64,000 nucleotides of DNA, taken from contig NZ_BJHV01000001.1 of NCBI RefSeq assembly GCF_005405925.1, forward strand, positions 496,001 to 560,000. Reading direction: 5' to 3'. The position numbers and the translations under genes were made by a program. The notes below the pieces were generated by a model, which had not been told where the DNA came from, did no database searches, and worked only from the letters and a program-made list of their open reading frames with translations. This document shows positions 54,896 to 63,942 of the stretch, piece by piece (position 1 is the stretch's first letter; each line of letters begins with the position of its first letter). This DNA comes from Streptomyces antimycoticus (lineage in GTDB: Bacteria; Actinomycetota; Actinomycetes; Streptomycetales; Streptomycetaceae).

Positions 54896-56114
54896 CTAGC
54901 GGCGGCTGCGTACGAGCAGTTGGAGAAAGTGCGGCGTGCCGATCACCGCGGTCATCAGACCGGCACCGAGCTGAGCCGGGGCGATCACCGTGCGGCCCAG
55001 CAAGTCCGCGGCGAGGACGCAACTGACCGCGGCGCCCGCGAACGCCGCCCCGGCCATCCCCCACGCCCCGGCCACGGGAGCCGTTGTCACAAGGAGCACG
55101 GCGCCGAGCGCGGCCCCGCCCGAGACGCCCAGGACGGCGGGTTCGGCGAGCGGGTTGCGGGTCACAGCCTGGACGAGTGTTCCGGCCAGGGCGAGTGCCG
55201 CGCCCGCGAGGAGCGCCGCGAGCACCCTGGGACCCGGGTCTCCAGGACGAAGGAGACGGTCCGACCCGCCCTGCCCTGTGCCCAGTTCGCCACGTCTCCC
55301 AGCAACAACTTGCTGTCCCCCAGCAGTACGGCGGCGATCGTCACGCCGATGAGCACCGCCGCGAGCACGGCGTGGTGGTCAGGAAGACGGCGCCGACCAG
55401 GCTGGTGGCAACGCCGGTCGGTACGGCGACCGCCACGTCCGCCGGCACGGCCGCGCGCAGCAGTACGTCCGAGCCGAGCACCAGCACCGCACCGGCCAGG
55501 CCCGCGACGGGAACGCCGGCGCGGGTCCGCGAGTACGCGCGGAACCTGCGGGCGAGGGGGCGTACGAGGGCGGGCGCGCACAGGCCGACGAAGCCGATCG
55601 GTCCGGCGAGGGTGACGGCCGCCGCGGAGAGCAGCGTCGCGAGCACGACGACCGTGACCCGGGTGGCGCGGACCGGGACGCCGAGGCCGCGGGCGGCGTC
55701 GTCGCCGAGCGCCAGGGCGTCCATGCGGCGGGCGAGGAGCAGCAGTCCGGCGAGTCCGACGAGGCCGATGGGCGCCATCTGCACGACGCCGTCGAACCCG
55801 TTCTGGGAGATGCTGCCCTGGTTCCACTGGAAGAGGCCCTTCGTCCGCTCGGGGAAGAGCAGGAGCAGCCCTTCGGTGACGGCGGTGAGGCCGAGGGCGA
55901 GGGCGAGGGCACTGCCGGCGAGCACGAGCCGGACGCTTCCCGTGCCCAGGCCCGACAGTCCGAGCACGACGGCCGCCGCCACGAGCCCGCCGATGAACGC
56001 GACACCGGAGGAGGCGAGCAGCGGGAGTGAGGTGCCGGTGACGGCGGCCACACCGAGGGCCAGGTAGGAGCCTGCGGCTCGCACTTGGGAGGGGGTCGCG
56101 AGGCCCGTCCGCAC
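54896..56114 (-). pseudogene. FecCD-type siderophore ABC permease, decayed
   Basis: Parts of a fused FecCD permease can be read. The later two thirds of the first half run from SYLALGVAAVTGTSLPLLAS to GPIGFVGLCAPALVRPLARR and VPTGVATSLVGAVFL (56070-55385). A shift follows, then the start of a second half ([20 protein letters not shown]). After another lost base near 55230 come [20 protein letters not shown] and finally [20 protein letters not shown] to the stop. Helices 4-8 of the second half are missing, and the beginning of the first half is absent. The gene is truly defective, and no binding protein or ATPase gene is next to it. Confidence 0.85.
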
Positions 56115-56150
56115 GACGGTCGTCGCCCGGACAGGTCCCCGGTGGCGTCT

Positions 56151-56795
56151 TCACATGATCTTGCCTGGTGCCGCGGGTGCCAGCCGTGCTACCGGCGGCA
56201 GCGGCGAGTGCTGCGGGGAGGCACGAAATGCCTGGATGACGAGCCCGGCGAAGCGCCGGGAGGCCGCGACCCGGGTGGCCTTCGATGTGGTGTGAATCCC
56301 CCTGTTGGCCATGAGCATGAGGATCAGGTCGTCCAGGACGAAGTCGGGGCGCAGATGGCCGGCGTCCTTGGCACGGTGGGCCAGTTCGGCGATCGACTTC
56401 AGCGCGTACGCACGCTCCGCGGCGAAGTCCATCGCGTCGGGGAAGGTCGACATGAAGGCTTCGGTGAAGCCTCGACTGCGTGCGTGCAGCTCACAGGTCT
56501 TCTCGATCACGAGGCAGAAGCCGCGCCACGGGTCCGGCTCGGCGAGCCCCTCGTCGACGAGGACGTGGCATGCGCGCATCTCGTCCGCGAAGGCCTCGGT
56601 GGCCAGCATCTGCTTGGTCGGGAAACGGCGGTACAGGGTGGCGGGGCCGACCCCGGCGTGCCGGGCGATCTCCCGCATCGGCACATTCAGACCTTCGGTG
56701 GCGAACAGCGCGCGGGCCGCGTCGAGGATGCGTCCGCGGTTGTCCAGGGCGTCGGAGCGGAGGGGATGAGGCAAACGGTCGGTCACCACTCTCAC
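56151..56795 (-). CDS. TetR/AcrR-family regulator divergent from quinone oxidoreductase
   Basis: About 214 residues. Several in-frame GTG codons (56795, 56789, 56786) are possible starts and none has a strong ribosome site. The helix-turn-helix region is FATEGLNVPMREIARHAGVG followed by PATLYRRFPTKQML. The C-terminal ligand domain is of the TetR_C_33-like type (RAYALKSIAELAHRAKDAGH, LRPDFVLDDLILML). A perfect palindrome lies immediately upstream in the 160-bp divergent spacer, so it should repress itself and the oxidoreductase. Confidence 0.88.
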   Translation of the reverse strand: MRVVTDRLPHPLRSDALDNRGRILDAARALFATEGLNVPMREIARHAGVGPATLYRRFPTKQMLATEAFADEMRACHVLVDEGLAEPDPWRGFCLVIEKTCELHARSRGFTEAFMSTFPDAMDFAAERAYALKSIAELAHRAKDAGHLRPDFVLDDLILMLMANRGIHTTSKATRVAASRRFAGLVIQAFRASPQHSPLPPVARLAPAAPGKIM

Positions 56796-56803
56796 TTTAG
56801 CCA

Positions 56804-56823
56804 AACGGACGGGGGCGTCCGTT
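56804..56823. promoter_or_regulatory. TetR operator palindrome
   Basis: AACGGAC and GTCCGTT flank a 6-base GGGGGC spacer, directly next to the TetR start and between the divergent genes. Perfect arms, position and TetR neighbour make this a good operator candidate. Confidence 0.65.
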
Positions 56824-56905
56824 AGCGTCCGAAGGCAGAGGAGTCCGGCGCTTCACCGAATGTGGCCCCTCGGCGCCGGGACCAGGGTCGGGCGGCCCCG
56901 ACCGG

Positions 56906-56939
56906 TCCCGGCCGGTCCCCATCGATCCCGGCCGGTCCC
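56906..56939. repeat. 14-bp direct repeats upstream of quinone oxidoreductase
   Basis: TCCCGGCCGGTCCC occurs at 56906-56919 and 56926-56939, two helical turns apart and each centred on the palindrome CCGGCCGG. The second ends 17 bp before the start codon. It may be a second regulatory element or simple-sequence drift. Confidence 0.4.
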
Positions 56940-56956
56940 AGAACAAGGAGACGACA

Positions 56957-57918
56957 TTGAAGGCAGTCGCGATCCAGGCGTTCGGACGCCCCGAAGGTCT
57001 GGCGGTCATCGACCTCCCCACCCCCACCCCCGCCGCGGGACAGGTGCTCATCGCCAATGAGGCGATCGGCGTCGGCGGCGTCGACGTCCTGATCCGAAGC
57101 GGTGTTCTCGCCTCCTACGGCTTCGAGGAAGGCCATATCCCCGGCAGCGAGGTAGCGGGCATCGTGACCGCGGTCGGCGACGGCGTCGACACGTCATGGG
57201 TCGGTCAGCGCGTATGGGCGTTCACCGGCGTGAGTGGCGGCTACGTCGAACAGGCGATCGCCTCGGTCGAGGAGATCCTGCCCCTCCCCGCGAAGCTGTC
57301 GCCGGTCGACGCGGTGACGCTCGGGAGCTCCGGAGTGGTGGCCCACTTCGGCCTCGCCCATGCCCACTTCGCTCCTGGCGAGTCCGTGCTGGTGCGCGGC
57401 GCGGCCGGCAGCATCGGGATCATGACGGTCCAGCTCGCGGCTCGTGGCGGCGCCGGCGCGGTGGCGGTCACGACGTCGTCGGCCGAGCGTGGTGATCGCC
57501 TGCGCAAGCTCGGCGCGACCCATGTGCTCGACCGCTCCGGCGAGGGCGGCGAGGGCGCCCCGAGGGCTACGACGTCATCATTGACATCGTCGCCGGTGCG
57601 GACATGCCCTCCTTCTTCGCCAAGCTCAACCCGAACGGTCGCATGGTGGCCGTCGGCTTGGTCGGAGGCCAGCCGCCGGCGGACTTCGGCATGACGATGA
57701 TGGCGGCGTTCCAGAAGTCGATGTCCTTCGCCACCTTCAGCGCCGACACCGTGACCGAAGCCGATCGACGTGCGGTGCGGACCGAGCAGTTCGCTGCCGC
57801 AAGCCGTGGCGAGCTGCGGATGGTGGTGCATGAGCTGCTGCCGTTGGAGGACGCCGTGCCGGCACACCGGAAGATGGACGCCGGTGAGGTGTTCGGCAGG
57901 ATCGTGCTGACACCGTGA
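56957..57918 (+). CDS. Zinc-type/quinone oxidoreductase (MDR), single frameshift near 57558
   Basis: An NADPH-dependent MDR of quinone-oxidoreductase type. It starts at TTG 56957 with AAGGAG 7 bases upstream. The N-terminal domain (MKAVAIQAFGRPEGLAVIDL, GSEVAGIVTAVGDGVD) and nucleotide site (VLVRGAAGSIGIMTVQLAAR) are intact. The frame then breaks in GCCCCGAG at 57557-57564 and the conserved sequence continues one frame over (GYDVIIDIVAG, NPNGRMVAVGLVGG) to the stop at 57918. One additional C gives GAPEGYDV. The divergent TetR gene and operator suggest a functioning, inducible gene, so a sequencing slip is likely. Restored length is about 320 residues. Confidence 0.85.
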
Positions 57919-57990
57919 TCGTGGCGGGCGCGGGGCCGTGACAGGGTACGTACCCCGGGGAAGTTCCCCGGCTCGGTGCAGGGAGGGCGC

Positions 57991-58812
57991 GTGGCATCCG
58001 TGAGCGGGCAGGGCGACGGCGGCACGTGGCCCTCGGGGCTGGATGAGGCGATACGCGCCACCGCGGCCGACATCGCCACAACGCTGCGCGGCGCACCCGA
58101 CACCGGGGCTCCGGTGCCCGGGTCACAGTGGACGGTCGGAGAGGCGGCGGCGCATCTGGCGCAGGCCAACGAGCTGATGGCGCACCTCGCGGAGGGGAAG
58201 ACACGCAGCTACGGGGACGGCACGCCGCGCGGGCTGGCCGAGGCCAACCAGCTCGCGCTCGCCGCGTTCGCCGAGCGCCGGGCCGAGCCGCTGGCCGCCA
58301 TGATCGTGGAGCAGGCCGATGCCTTCCTCCGGTCGGCGACCCGGCCCGCGTCACCCGGAGAGCTGGTCACGCCGATGGGCCCGATGAGCCTGGACGTACT
58401 GGGGTCGTATCTGCTGACCCATATGCTCGGCCACGGCTATGACCTCGCCCGTGCGCTGGGCCGCCCGCACATGATCAACCGGGACCGGGTCGAGCTGACC
58501 CTGCCCTTCCTGATCAGGGCCATGCCACGGGTGGTCGACACCACGGCCACCGCCGGGCTCACCGCCCGCTTCACCGTCCGCCTCCGGGGTGGCGCCCGCT
58601 TCGGCACCACCTTCACCGACGGGGCGGTGACCGTCACCCCGCACCCGCCGAGCCGCCCGGACTGCACCATCCTCACCGAGCCCGTCGCCTTCCTTCTGAT
58701 GGCACTGGGCCGCCTCGGCCCGTGGGGCGCCGCCGCCAGAGGCCACGTCCTCGCCTGGGGCCGGAAGCCCTGGCTCGCCCCACGGTTTCCCACACTCTTC
58801 ACCGCGCCCTGA
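57991..58812 (+). CDS. Maleylpyruvate isomerase-family protein (TIGR03083-like)
   Basis: 273 residues from GTG 57991, with GGGAGGG upstream. The N-terminal DinB/MDMPI-like four-helix bundle has candidate metal histidines in GEAAAHLAQANELMAH and LLTHMLGHGYDLARALG. The C-terminal domain is SCP2/MDMPI-C-like (GARFGTTFTDGAVTVTPHPP, LTEPVAFLLMALGRLGPWGA). Characterised relatives are mycothiol-dependent isomerases or transferases, and actinomycetes hold many paralogues of unknown substrate. A convergent hairpin follows its stop. Confidence 0.8.
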   Translation: MASVSGQGDGGTWPSGLDEAIRATAADIATTLRGAPDTGAPVPGSQWTVGEAAAHLAQANELMAHLAEGKTRSYGDGTPRGLAEANQLALAAFAERRAEPLAAMIVEQADAFLRSATRPASPGELVTPMGPMSLDVLGSYLLTHMLGHGYDLARALGRPHMINRDRVELTLPFLIRAMPRVVDTTATAGLTARFTVRLRGGARFGTTFTDGAVTVTPHPPSRPDCTILTEPVAFLLMALGRLGPWGAAARGHVLAWGRKPWLAPRFPTLFTAP

Positions 58813-58820
58813 TCCGGCCA

Positions 58821-58860
58821 CGGACCGGATCGGACCGGTCCGGTCCGGTCCGGTCCGGAT
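58821..58860. terminator. Bidirectional hairpin of GGTCC repeats between convergent genes
   Basis: The stretch is built of repeated CGGTC/GGACC units: a left arm around CGGACCGGATCGGACCGG faces a right arm of four CCGGT units. It lies between the stops at 58812 and 58885 and can fold on either strand. Confidence 0.6.
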
Positions 58861-58884
58861 GGCCTGCCACGGACGCCCCGTGGC

Positions 58885-59577
58885 TCAGGCGGCGCAGGCC
58901 GGATGGCCCCAGCCGTCGGAGTTCTTACTGATCGTCTCTCCCTTGGCGTAGGGCGTTCCGCAGCGGCACCGGCCCGGGAACTTCGCCTTGATGGAGGCCT
59001 TGGAGCGGGTGCCTGTCCCCCGCTGTGCCGCCGTCGTGCGCGGGCGCGCCGTGCCACCGCGGCCCGCTGAGCGTGTCGTCGTCTGGGCCTCGGGGGGTGG
59101 CAGGGCGGAGCCGAGCGAGGTACCCGCGGGCTGCTGGGTGCGGGCGGTGTGGCTGGCCGCCCCGTCGGCGGCCGCGTTGAACGGGTCCCCGTCGACCTGG
59201 TGCGCCGGAACGTAGACGAATTCCACCTTGCGGCCGTCCAGGAGCTCGTCGATACGCATCACGAGCTCGCGGTTGGCCACCGGCGATCCCGAGGCGGTCT
59301 TCCACCCCTTCTTCCGCCACCCGGGCAGCCATGTGGTGACCGCCTTCATCGCGTACTGCGAGTCCATGCGTACCTGCAGCGGCACGGCCGCGTCGGTGGA
59401 CTCCAACAGCCTTTGCAGTGCGGTGAGCTCGGCCACGTTGTTGGTCGCGGTGCCGAGCGGCCCGGCCTCCCAGCGCTCCACCGCACCGTCGGTGCCCGCG
59501 ATGACCCATGCCCAGGCCGCGGGCCCGGGGTTTCCCTTCGATGCCCCGTCACACGCGGCGATGATCTGTTCTGCCAT
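58885..59577 (-). CDS. rnhA: Ribonuclease HI with zinc-ribbon-like C-terminal extension
   Basis: 230 residues from ATG 59577, in a leaderless-looking context (CAGTAT 10 bases upstream). The RNase H domain (1-about 145) has the four carboxylates: D in AACDGASKGNPGP, E in NNVAELTALQRLL, D in VRMDSQYAMKAV, and D in the final HQVDGDPFNAAADGAA. It cleaves RNA in RNA-DNA hybrids. The extension (about 145-230) is a basic linker followed by KFPGRCRCGTPYAKGE and HPACA, three cysteines and a histidine that could bind zinc and nucleic acid. The standard enzyme is only about 155 residues. Confidence 0.9.
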   Translation of the reverse strand: MAEQIIAACDGASKGNPGPAAWAWVIAGTDGAVERWEAGPLGTATNNVAELTALQRLLESTDAAVPLQVRMDSQYAMKAVTTWLPGWRKKGWKTASGSPVANRELVMRIDELLDGRKVEFVYVPAHQVDGDPFNAAADGAASHTARTQQPAGTSLGSALPPPEAQTTTRSAGRGGTARPRTTAAQRGTGTRSKASIKAKFPGRCRCGTPYAKGETISKNSDGWGHPACAA

Positions 59578-59891
59578 ACGTCGATACTGCCAGCACTCCT
59601 CATGCGAGACGGCGGAGACCTGGTCATCGGCGGTCCGGGGCTGCGCCGATGATGGGCCGAGCCGCCCACTCCCACTCATCACGCGAGCCCTCACGCGAGT
59701 CGCGGCCGAGGCCGACCGGTCCTTCCCTTGACCATTGGGCGTTCATCGGATCCGCACCGAACGGGCACACTATGTACACGCGTTCGGGCTTCGCGCATGG
59801 GAATCTCCCAGAGCTTGTGCCTTGAACATCCGTACTCGCGGCGCCGGTTGGCGGTCCGGGTACTCATCTAGGAGAGGACACCCCCCACATC

Positions 59892-60722
59892 ATGTCCACT
59901 CATCGCCCGAGCCGATCACGGCGCCTTCCCCTGCTGGCCGTAGTGGCCGTGGCCGGTATCGCCGCCCCTTCGGTCGCCGCCGCCAACACACCGGCCGCGA
60001 CCGACACCAACCGGCCCACGGCCGTGCAGGCGCTGGACGACACCTACTACCAGGACGCGATAGGCAAGAGCGGCCCGGAGCTGAAGGCTGCGCTGCACAC
60101 GATCATCAGCGACCAGACCAAGGTGTCCTACGACGAGGTATGGGACGCGCTGAAGTCCACGGACGAGGACCCGGACAACTCGTCGAACGTCATCCTCCTC
60201 TACTCCGGCCGCTCCCAGTCCAAGGACGCGAGCGGCGGTAACCCCGACGACTGGAACCGCGAGCACGTCTGGGCGAAGTCGCACGGCGACTTCGGCACGG
60301 CCACCGGGCCCGGCACCGACCTGCACCACCTGCGCCCCACCAACGTCACGGTGAACAGCATCCGCGGCAACAAGGACTTCGACAACGGCGGCCAGGACGT
60401 GCCCGACGCCCCCGGCAACCGCACCGACGACGACTCCTTCGAACCCCGTGACCAGGTCAAGGGCGATGTCGCGCGGATGATCCTCTACATGGCCGTCCGC
60501 TACGACGGAGACGACGGCTTCGCCGACCTCGAGCCCAACGACAACGTCGACAACGGCTCCGCGCCGAATATCGGCCGCCTGTCCGTACTGAAGGAGTGGA
60601 GCGCCGAGGACCCGCCCGACGCCTTCGAGAAGAACCGCAACCAGGTCATCTACGACAGCTTCCAGCACAACCGGAACCCGTTCATCGACCACCCCGAATG
60701 GGTCGACTCCATCTGGAAGTAA
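59892..60722 (+). CDS. Secreted endonuclease I family nuclease
   Basis: 276 residues. A signal peptide is clear (RRLPLLAVVAVAGIAAPSVA, with cleavage near AAAN). The mature protein matches the endonuclease I family (PF04231). The segment DDWNREHVWAKSHGDFG includes the His-metal finger H, and DLHHLRPTNVTVNSIRGNKD contains the asparagine and further H. YYQDAIGKSGPELKAALHTI opens the fold as usual. It degrades extracellular DNA or RNA, perhaps for nutrient recovery. GGAGAGGA lies 12 bases before ATG, a little far. A strong terminator follows. Confidence 0.9.
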   Translation: MSTHRPSRSRRLPLLAVVAVAGIAAPSVAAANTPAATDTNRPTAVQALDDTYYQDAIGKSGPELKAALHTIISDQTKVSYDEVWDALKSTDEDPDNSSNVILLYSGRSQSKDASGGNPDDWNREHVWAKSHGDFGTATGPGTDLHHLRPTNVTVNSIRGNKDFDNGGQDVPDAPGNRTDDDSFEPRDQVKGDVARMILYMAVRYDGDDGFADLEPNDNVDNGSAPNIGRLSVLKEWSAEDPPDAFEKNRNQVIYDSFQHNRNPFIDHPEWVDSIWK

Positions 60723-60733
60723 CCCGCGGCTCC

Positions 60734-60779
60734 GCCGATGCCTCTGTCCTGGCGCATGCGCCGGGGCAGAGGCATCGGC
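60734..60779 (+). terminator. Long terminator hairpin after the endonuclease gene
   Basis: Perfect 13-base arms GCCGATGCCTCTG (60734-60746) and its complement (60767-60779) enclose a second small palindrome (GGCGCATGCGCC). It lies 11 bp after the stop. Confidence 0.85.
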
Positions 60780-60857
60780 CGCGGTGGCCACCATGGCCCC
60801 GGCTCCGTCATGCCACCTGGCTCCGGACGGCCGTGCCCCCTGTGGTAGGCAGTCCCC

Positions 60858-61598
60858 GTGCGTATTCTCTTGCCGCTGCCCGACCGGGACTTCGACGTCA
60901 CCGAGGTGGCCGTGCCGTGGAAGCTCCTGACCGACCTCGGCCATGAGGTGGTGATCGCCACCGAACACGGCGACGGCCCGCCGGCCGCCGATCCGCTGCT
61001 GATCACCGGAGTGCTCTTCGGGCAACTCGGCGCGGAGTCCGAGCCCAAGGAGTTCTACCGGCAGCTCACCGACGCGTCCGCCTTCCACCACCCCCTCGCA
61101 TGGGCGGACCTCGAGCCCGAGGCGTACGACGGGCTGATCCTGCCCGGCGGCCACGCCCCGGGGATGCGCCAGTACCTCGGCTCCGACGTCCTGCGCGAGA
61201 AGATCGCGGAATTCTGGCGACTGGACCGCCCGGTCGGCGCCATATGCCACGGCGTCCTCACCCTGGCCCGCACCAACGACCCGGCCACCGGCCGCAGCCT
61301 CCTCGCCGACCGGCGCACCACCTGCCTGCCCGCGTACATGGAGCGGACCGCCTACTACCTCACGGCCTGGCGCCGCGGCCGCTATTACCGTACCTATCCG
61401 GCCTACGTCCAGGACGAGGTCGTCGCCGCCCTGAACGACCCCGCCCAGTTCGAACGCGGACCCATCGAACTGCGGCGCCGCGGCACAGCCACCGACGACA
61501 CCCCCGCCTTCGTCGTCCAGGACGACCGATACCTGTCCGCCCGCTGGCCCGGTGACGCCTACCTCTTCGCGCGGCGCTTCGCCGAGATGCTCACCTGA
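60858..61598 (+). CDS. DJ-1/PfpI family protein (type 1 glutamine amidotransferase-like)
   Basis: 246 residues from GTG 60858, with a TAGGCA box at leaderless distance. The flavodoxin-like DJ-1/PfpI core shows VVIATEHGDGPPAADP, YDGLILPGGHAPGMRQYLGS and the nucleophile cysteine in VGAICHGVLTLART, followed by the family histidine. Residues after 150 (YLTAWRRGRYYRTYPAYVQD) form an insertion typical of the longer actinobacterial group. Its role may be chaperone, glyoxalase-like or amidase; sequence alone cannot decide. It is convergent with the lipoprotein, with a shared hairpin. Confidence 0.85.
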   Translation: MRILLPLPDRDFDVTEVAVPWKLLTDLGHEVVIATEHGDGPPAADPLLITGVLFGQLGAESEPKEFYRQLTDASAFHHPLAWADLEPEAYDGLILPGGHAPGMRQYLGSDVLREKIAEFWRLDRPVGAICHGVLTLARTNDPATGRSLLADRRTTCLPAYMERTAYYLTAWRRGRYYRTYPAYVQDEVVAALNDPAQFERGPIELRRRGTATDDTPAFVVQDDRYLSARWPGDAYLFARRFAEMLT

Positions 61599-61681
61599 AG
61601 GACCCGGCCCCCGCGGCGAACGCAGGAACCGGCCACTGCCCCGCCTCTCCCGGGCAGGGCAGAACGGCGCCGACAACGGCA

Positions 61682-61718
61682 GTCGGCCCCGACACATGGG
61701 CGCAGTGTCAGGGCCGAC
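61682..61718. terminator. Bidirectional terminator hairpin
   Basis: GTCGGCCC-GACAC faces GTGTC-GGGCCGAC across a 9-base loop, with one mismatch between the two stem parts. It lies between the PfpI stop (61598) and the convergent lipoprotein stop (61746). Confidence 0.75.
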
Positions 61719-61745
61719 GGTGAATACGCTCAGGCTCAACAGCCC

Positions 61746-61982
61746 TTAGTCATCAACGCACTTGGGGTACTTCGATCCCCGGTTGCAGTCGTGGTAGTCG
61801 TACTTGCTGACCCGGAACTTCTTCTCGTCACCACCCTTGGCCGGATCGACGACCAAGTAGAACTTCTTCCCGTCCTTGACCTTGTCGCTGACTGTCCCAT
61901 CAGGGCCCCGGTCAAAGTCCTGCGCACACCCGGCGAGTGTGAGGGCTGAACATGCCAGGAGGGCAAGGGCAAGGCGACGCAT
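61746..61982 (-). CDS. Small lipoprotein
   Basis: 78 residues. A short signal (MRRLALALLACSALTLAGC) ends in the lipobox LAGC, so the mature protein begins with a lipidated cysteine and is anchored outside the membrane. The remaining 58 residues are charged (DGKKFYLVVDPAKGGDEKKF) with two further cysteines (HDCNRGSKYPKC), which could form a disulfide. The function is not known. I see no operon partner. Confidence 0.8.
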   Translation of the reverse strand: MRRLALALLACSALTLAGCAQDFDRGPDGTVSDKVKDGKKFYLVVDPAKGGDEKKFRVSKYDYHDCNRGSKYPKCVDD

Positions 61983-62059
61983 GTCGTGCTCCGATCAACG
62001 TGAGAATTGCGAGACAGTCTAGGGCCTCCGGAACATGCGCAGGCCAGGGGTCCTGAGGG

Positions 62060-63942
62060 TCAGTTGCTGCGCCGGGCCTTCGTCAGCGCCCGGTGCAGCA
62101 CCTCCTCGGCGAAGGCGGGCAGCCGCGTATCAGCGGCGGGTCCGTGCATGTCCATGTTGAGGACGATGTTGTCCTGCCGCACGAGCACCTGACCACCACC
62201 GTCCCACCGCCACCACACCGCCTCCTGCCCGAGGCCCAGCATCAACCTGCGACGCCCATCGTGTTCTCCGCTGATGTCTGCCGTCCTCCGCAGGAGGAGG
62301 GGTATCCGGCCACGGGTTGTGAGTGCGCGGGGCTGCGGGGTGTCCACCGCGTCGTCGATGACGGGGATGATTCCGAAGAGGGCCGCTACGGCGAGCAGGG
62401 GCGGCGAACCGATGCCGAGCGGCCCCTCCACGGGCCGGTTGTAGCCGGTGGGTGTCAGCGCCACCAGGCCCATCGCCATGGCGGCGATCACCGCCGCGTG
62501 GCGTACCGGCCACGGCAGCGCGCGTGGCAGGCTCCACCAGGTCACCTCCGGGGTGCCCAGGGTCCGGGCGTGGCGAGCGAGGAGCGTGAGCCAGCGGTGT
62601 GCGTCTTCGGCGTCCCACTGCCGCCCCGGGCCCGCGGCGGCGAGGGAGGCGTCGTAGGTGGCGGGCACGAACTGGTCGAGGAGGTGTGCCTCGATGGCCG
62701 CGGGGCCGGGGAAGCGGCTGGGGTCCAGCAGTTCGGCCGGGTCCCGGCCGGTGTCGCTGTACGCCTTGCGGGCCAGCGACGCCATCAGCGGGGTGGCCAG
62801 CACCTCGCCGAGGACCCGGGCCCGCGCCGCGCGCGCCGGGTCGGTCGTGCGGGGATCGAGCACCTGCCGCCAGGAGCTGCCGGCTCTGGGCGACGGGGCG
62901 GCGGTGCGGGAAAGATAGGCCGTGAGGTCGGCGAGGGTGAGCGGCCGCACGCTGACGGCGGCGGCACCGGTGAGCACGCGCGCCTCCCCGCCGCGTCGCG
63001 GTATTCGCCCTCGCGGCTGGTGAGGACGATCTGTGCGGCCCGGTCGAGAGTTCCGTTCAGGGTGCGCAGGGCCTGTGGCCGCACCGCCGCGGGCAGTTCG
63101 TCGAATCCGTCGAGAACGGGCAACAGGCGGCCGGTGCGGAGCAGTTCGCGTGCGATGTCCCGGGCGGAGGCGGTGCCGGTGGCCACTGAGGCGTATCGCG
63201 TACCGAGCAGTTCGGCCGCCCACTCCCATAAGTCGGGCTGAGCCTGGGGCCGCCAGGTGGCGAGGGGCAGGATCACCGGGATCCTCTCGCCGGGGGCGCG
63301 GCGTTCGAGGCGGTCGAGTGCAAGACGGACCATGAGCACGGACTTCCCGGTACCGGCCGGGCCGAGTACGACGAGCCGGCCCGACGGCACCCGGTCGAGC
63401 ACATCGGCGATCTCCTCGAACCGCCCGCCGAGATCGACCGGGCCGCCGCCGGTGACGTTCTCCCAGTGGTCGATCAGGTCCTGGGCGGCGGTGTCCCAAC
63501 GGACCGGGATCGGCGCCGGATCCTGCAGGCGGCGCAGCCGCTCCTCACGGCCCAACTGCTCCCGCACGGCGCTCGCGAGCCGGTCGGCCGCCGCGTTCAG
63601 CTCCGGGCCGGAGAGGTCGCCCCACAGGACTCTGGAGCGGCGGTGGCGCAAGATGGCACGGACTGCCAGCCACACGCCCAACGTGGCCAGCGCCATTGCC
63701 GCCGGCCCGAGCATCGGACCGGGCAGCGCGGAAGCGTCCCCACCGTCCCGTGCGCTGAGGGTGAACAGACTCGCGCCCGCCGCCACCGAGCAGGCCGCGA
63801 GCAACAGTCGACCCGCGAGCTGAAGGCCGGTGACCGGGCGGCGGCCGTCGTTGAAGTGGATACCGCCGTAGATGGTGTGCGCCTGGATCACCGTGTGCGC
63901 GCTGCCAGAGAACTCGTTGCGCGCCACCGGCTCGCCCTGCAT
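62060..63942 (-). CDS. NACHT-type ATPase membrane protein, single frameshift near 62986
   Basis: From ATG 63942 with AAGGGGGAG upstream. The N-terminus holds HTVIQAHTIYGGIHFND, a short segment common at the start of streptomycete NACHT and effector-associated proteins. Two hydrophobic helices follow (LLLAACSVAAGASLFTL, AAMALATLGVWLAVRAIL). The NACHT core then has Walker A VVLGPAGTGKSVLM, Walker B LLPVLDGFDELP and sensor-like QIVLTSREGEYRD. At a four-G run (62986-62989) the frame breaks; one more G gives DAAGEARVLTG, and the conserved C-terminal part (VRPLTLADLTAYLSR, further membrane helices) runs to 62060. Total about 627 residues. STAND ATPases of this kind are suspected in signalling or phage defence. 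Confidence 0.78.
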
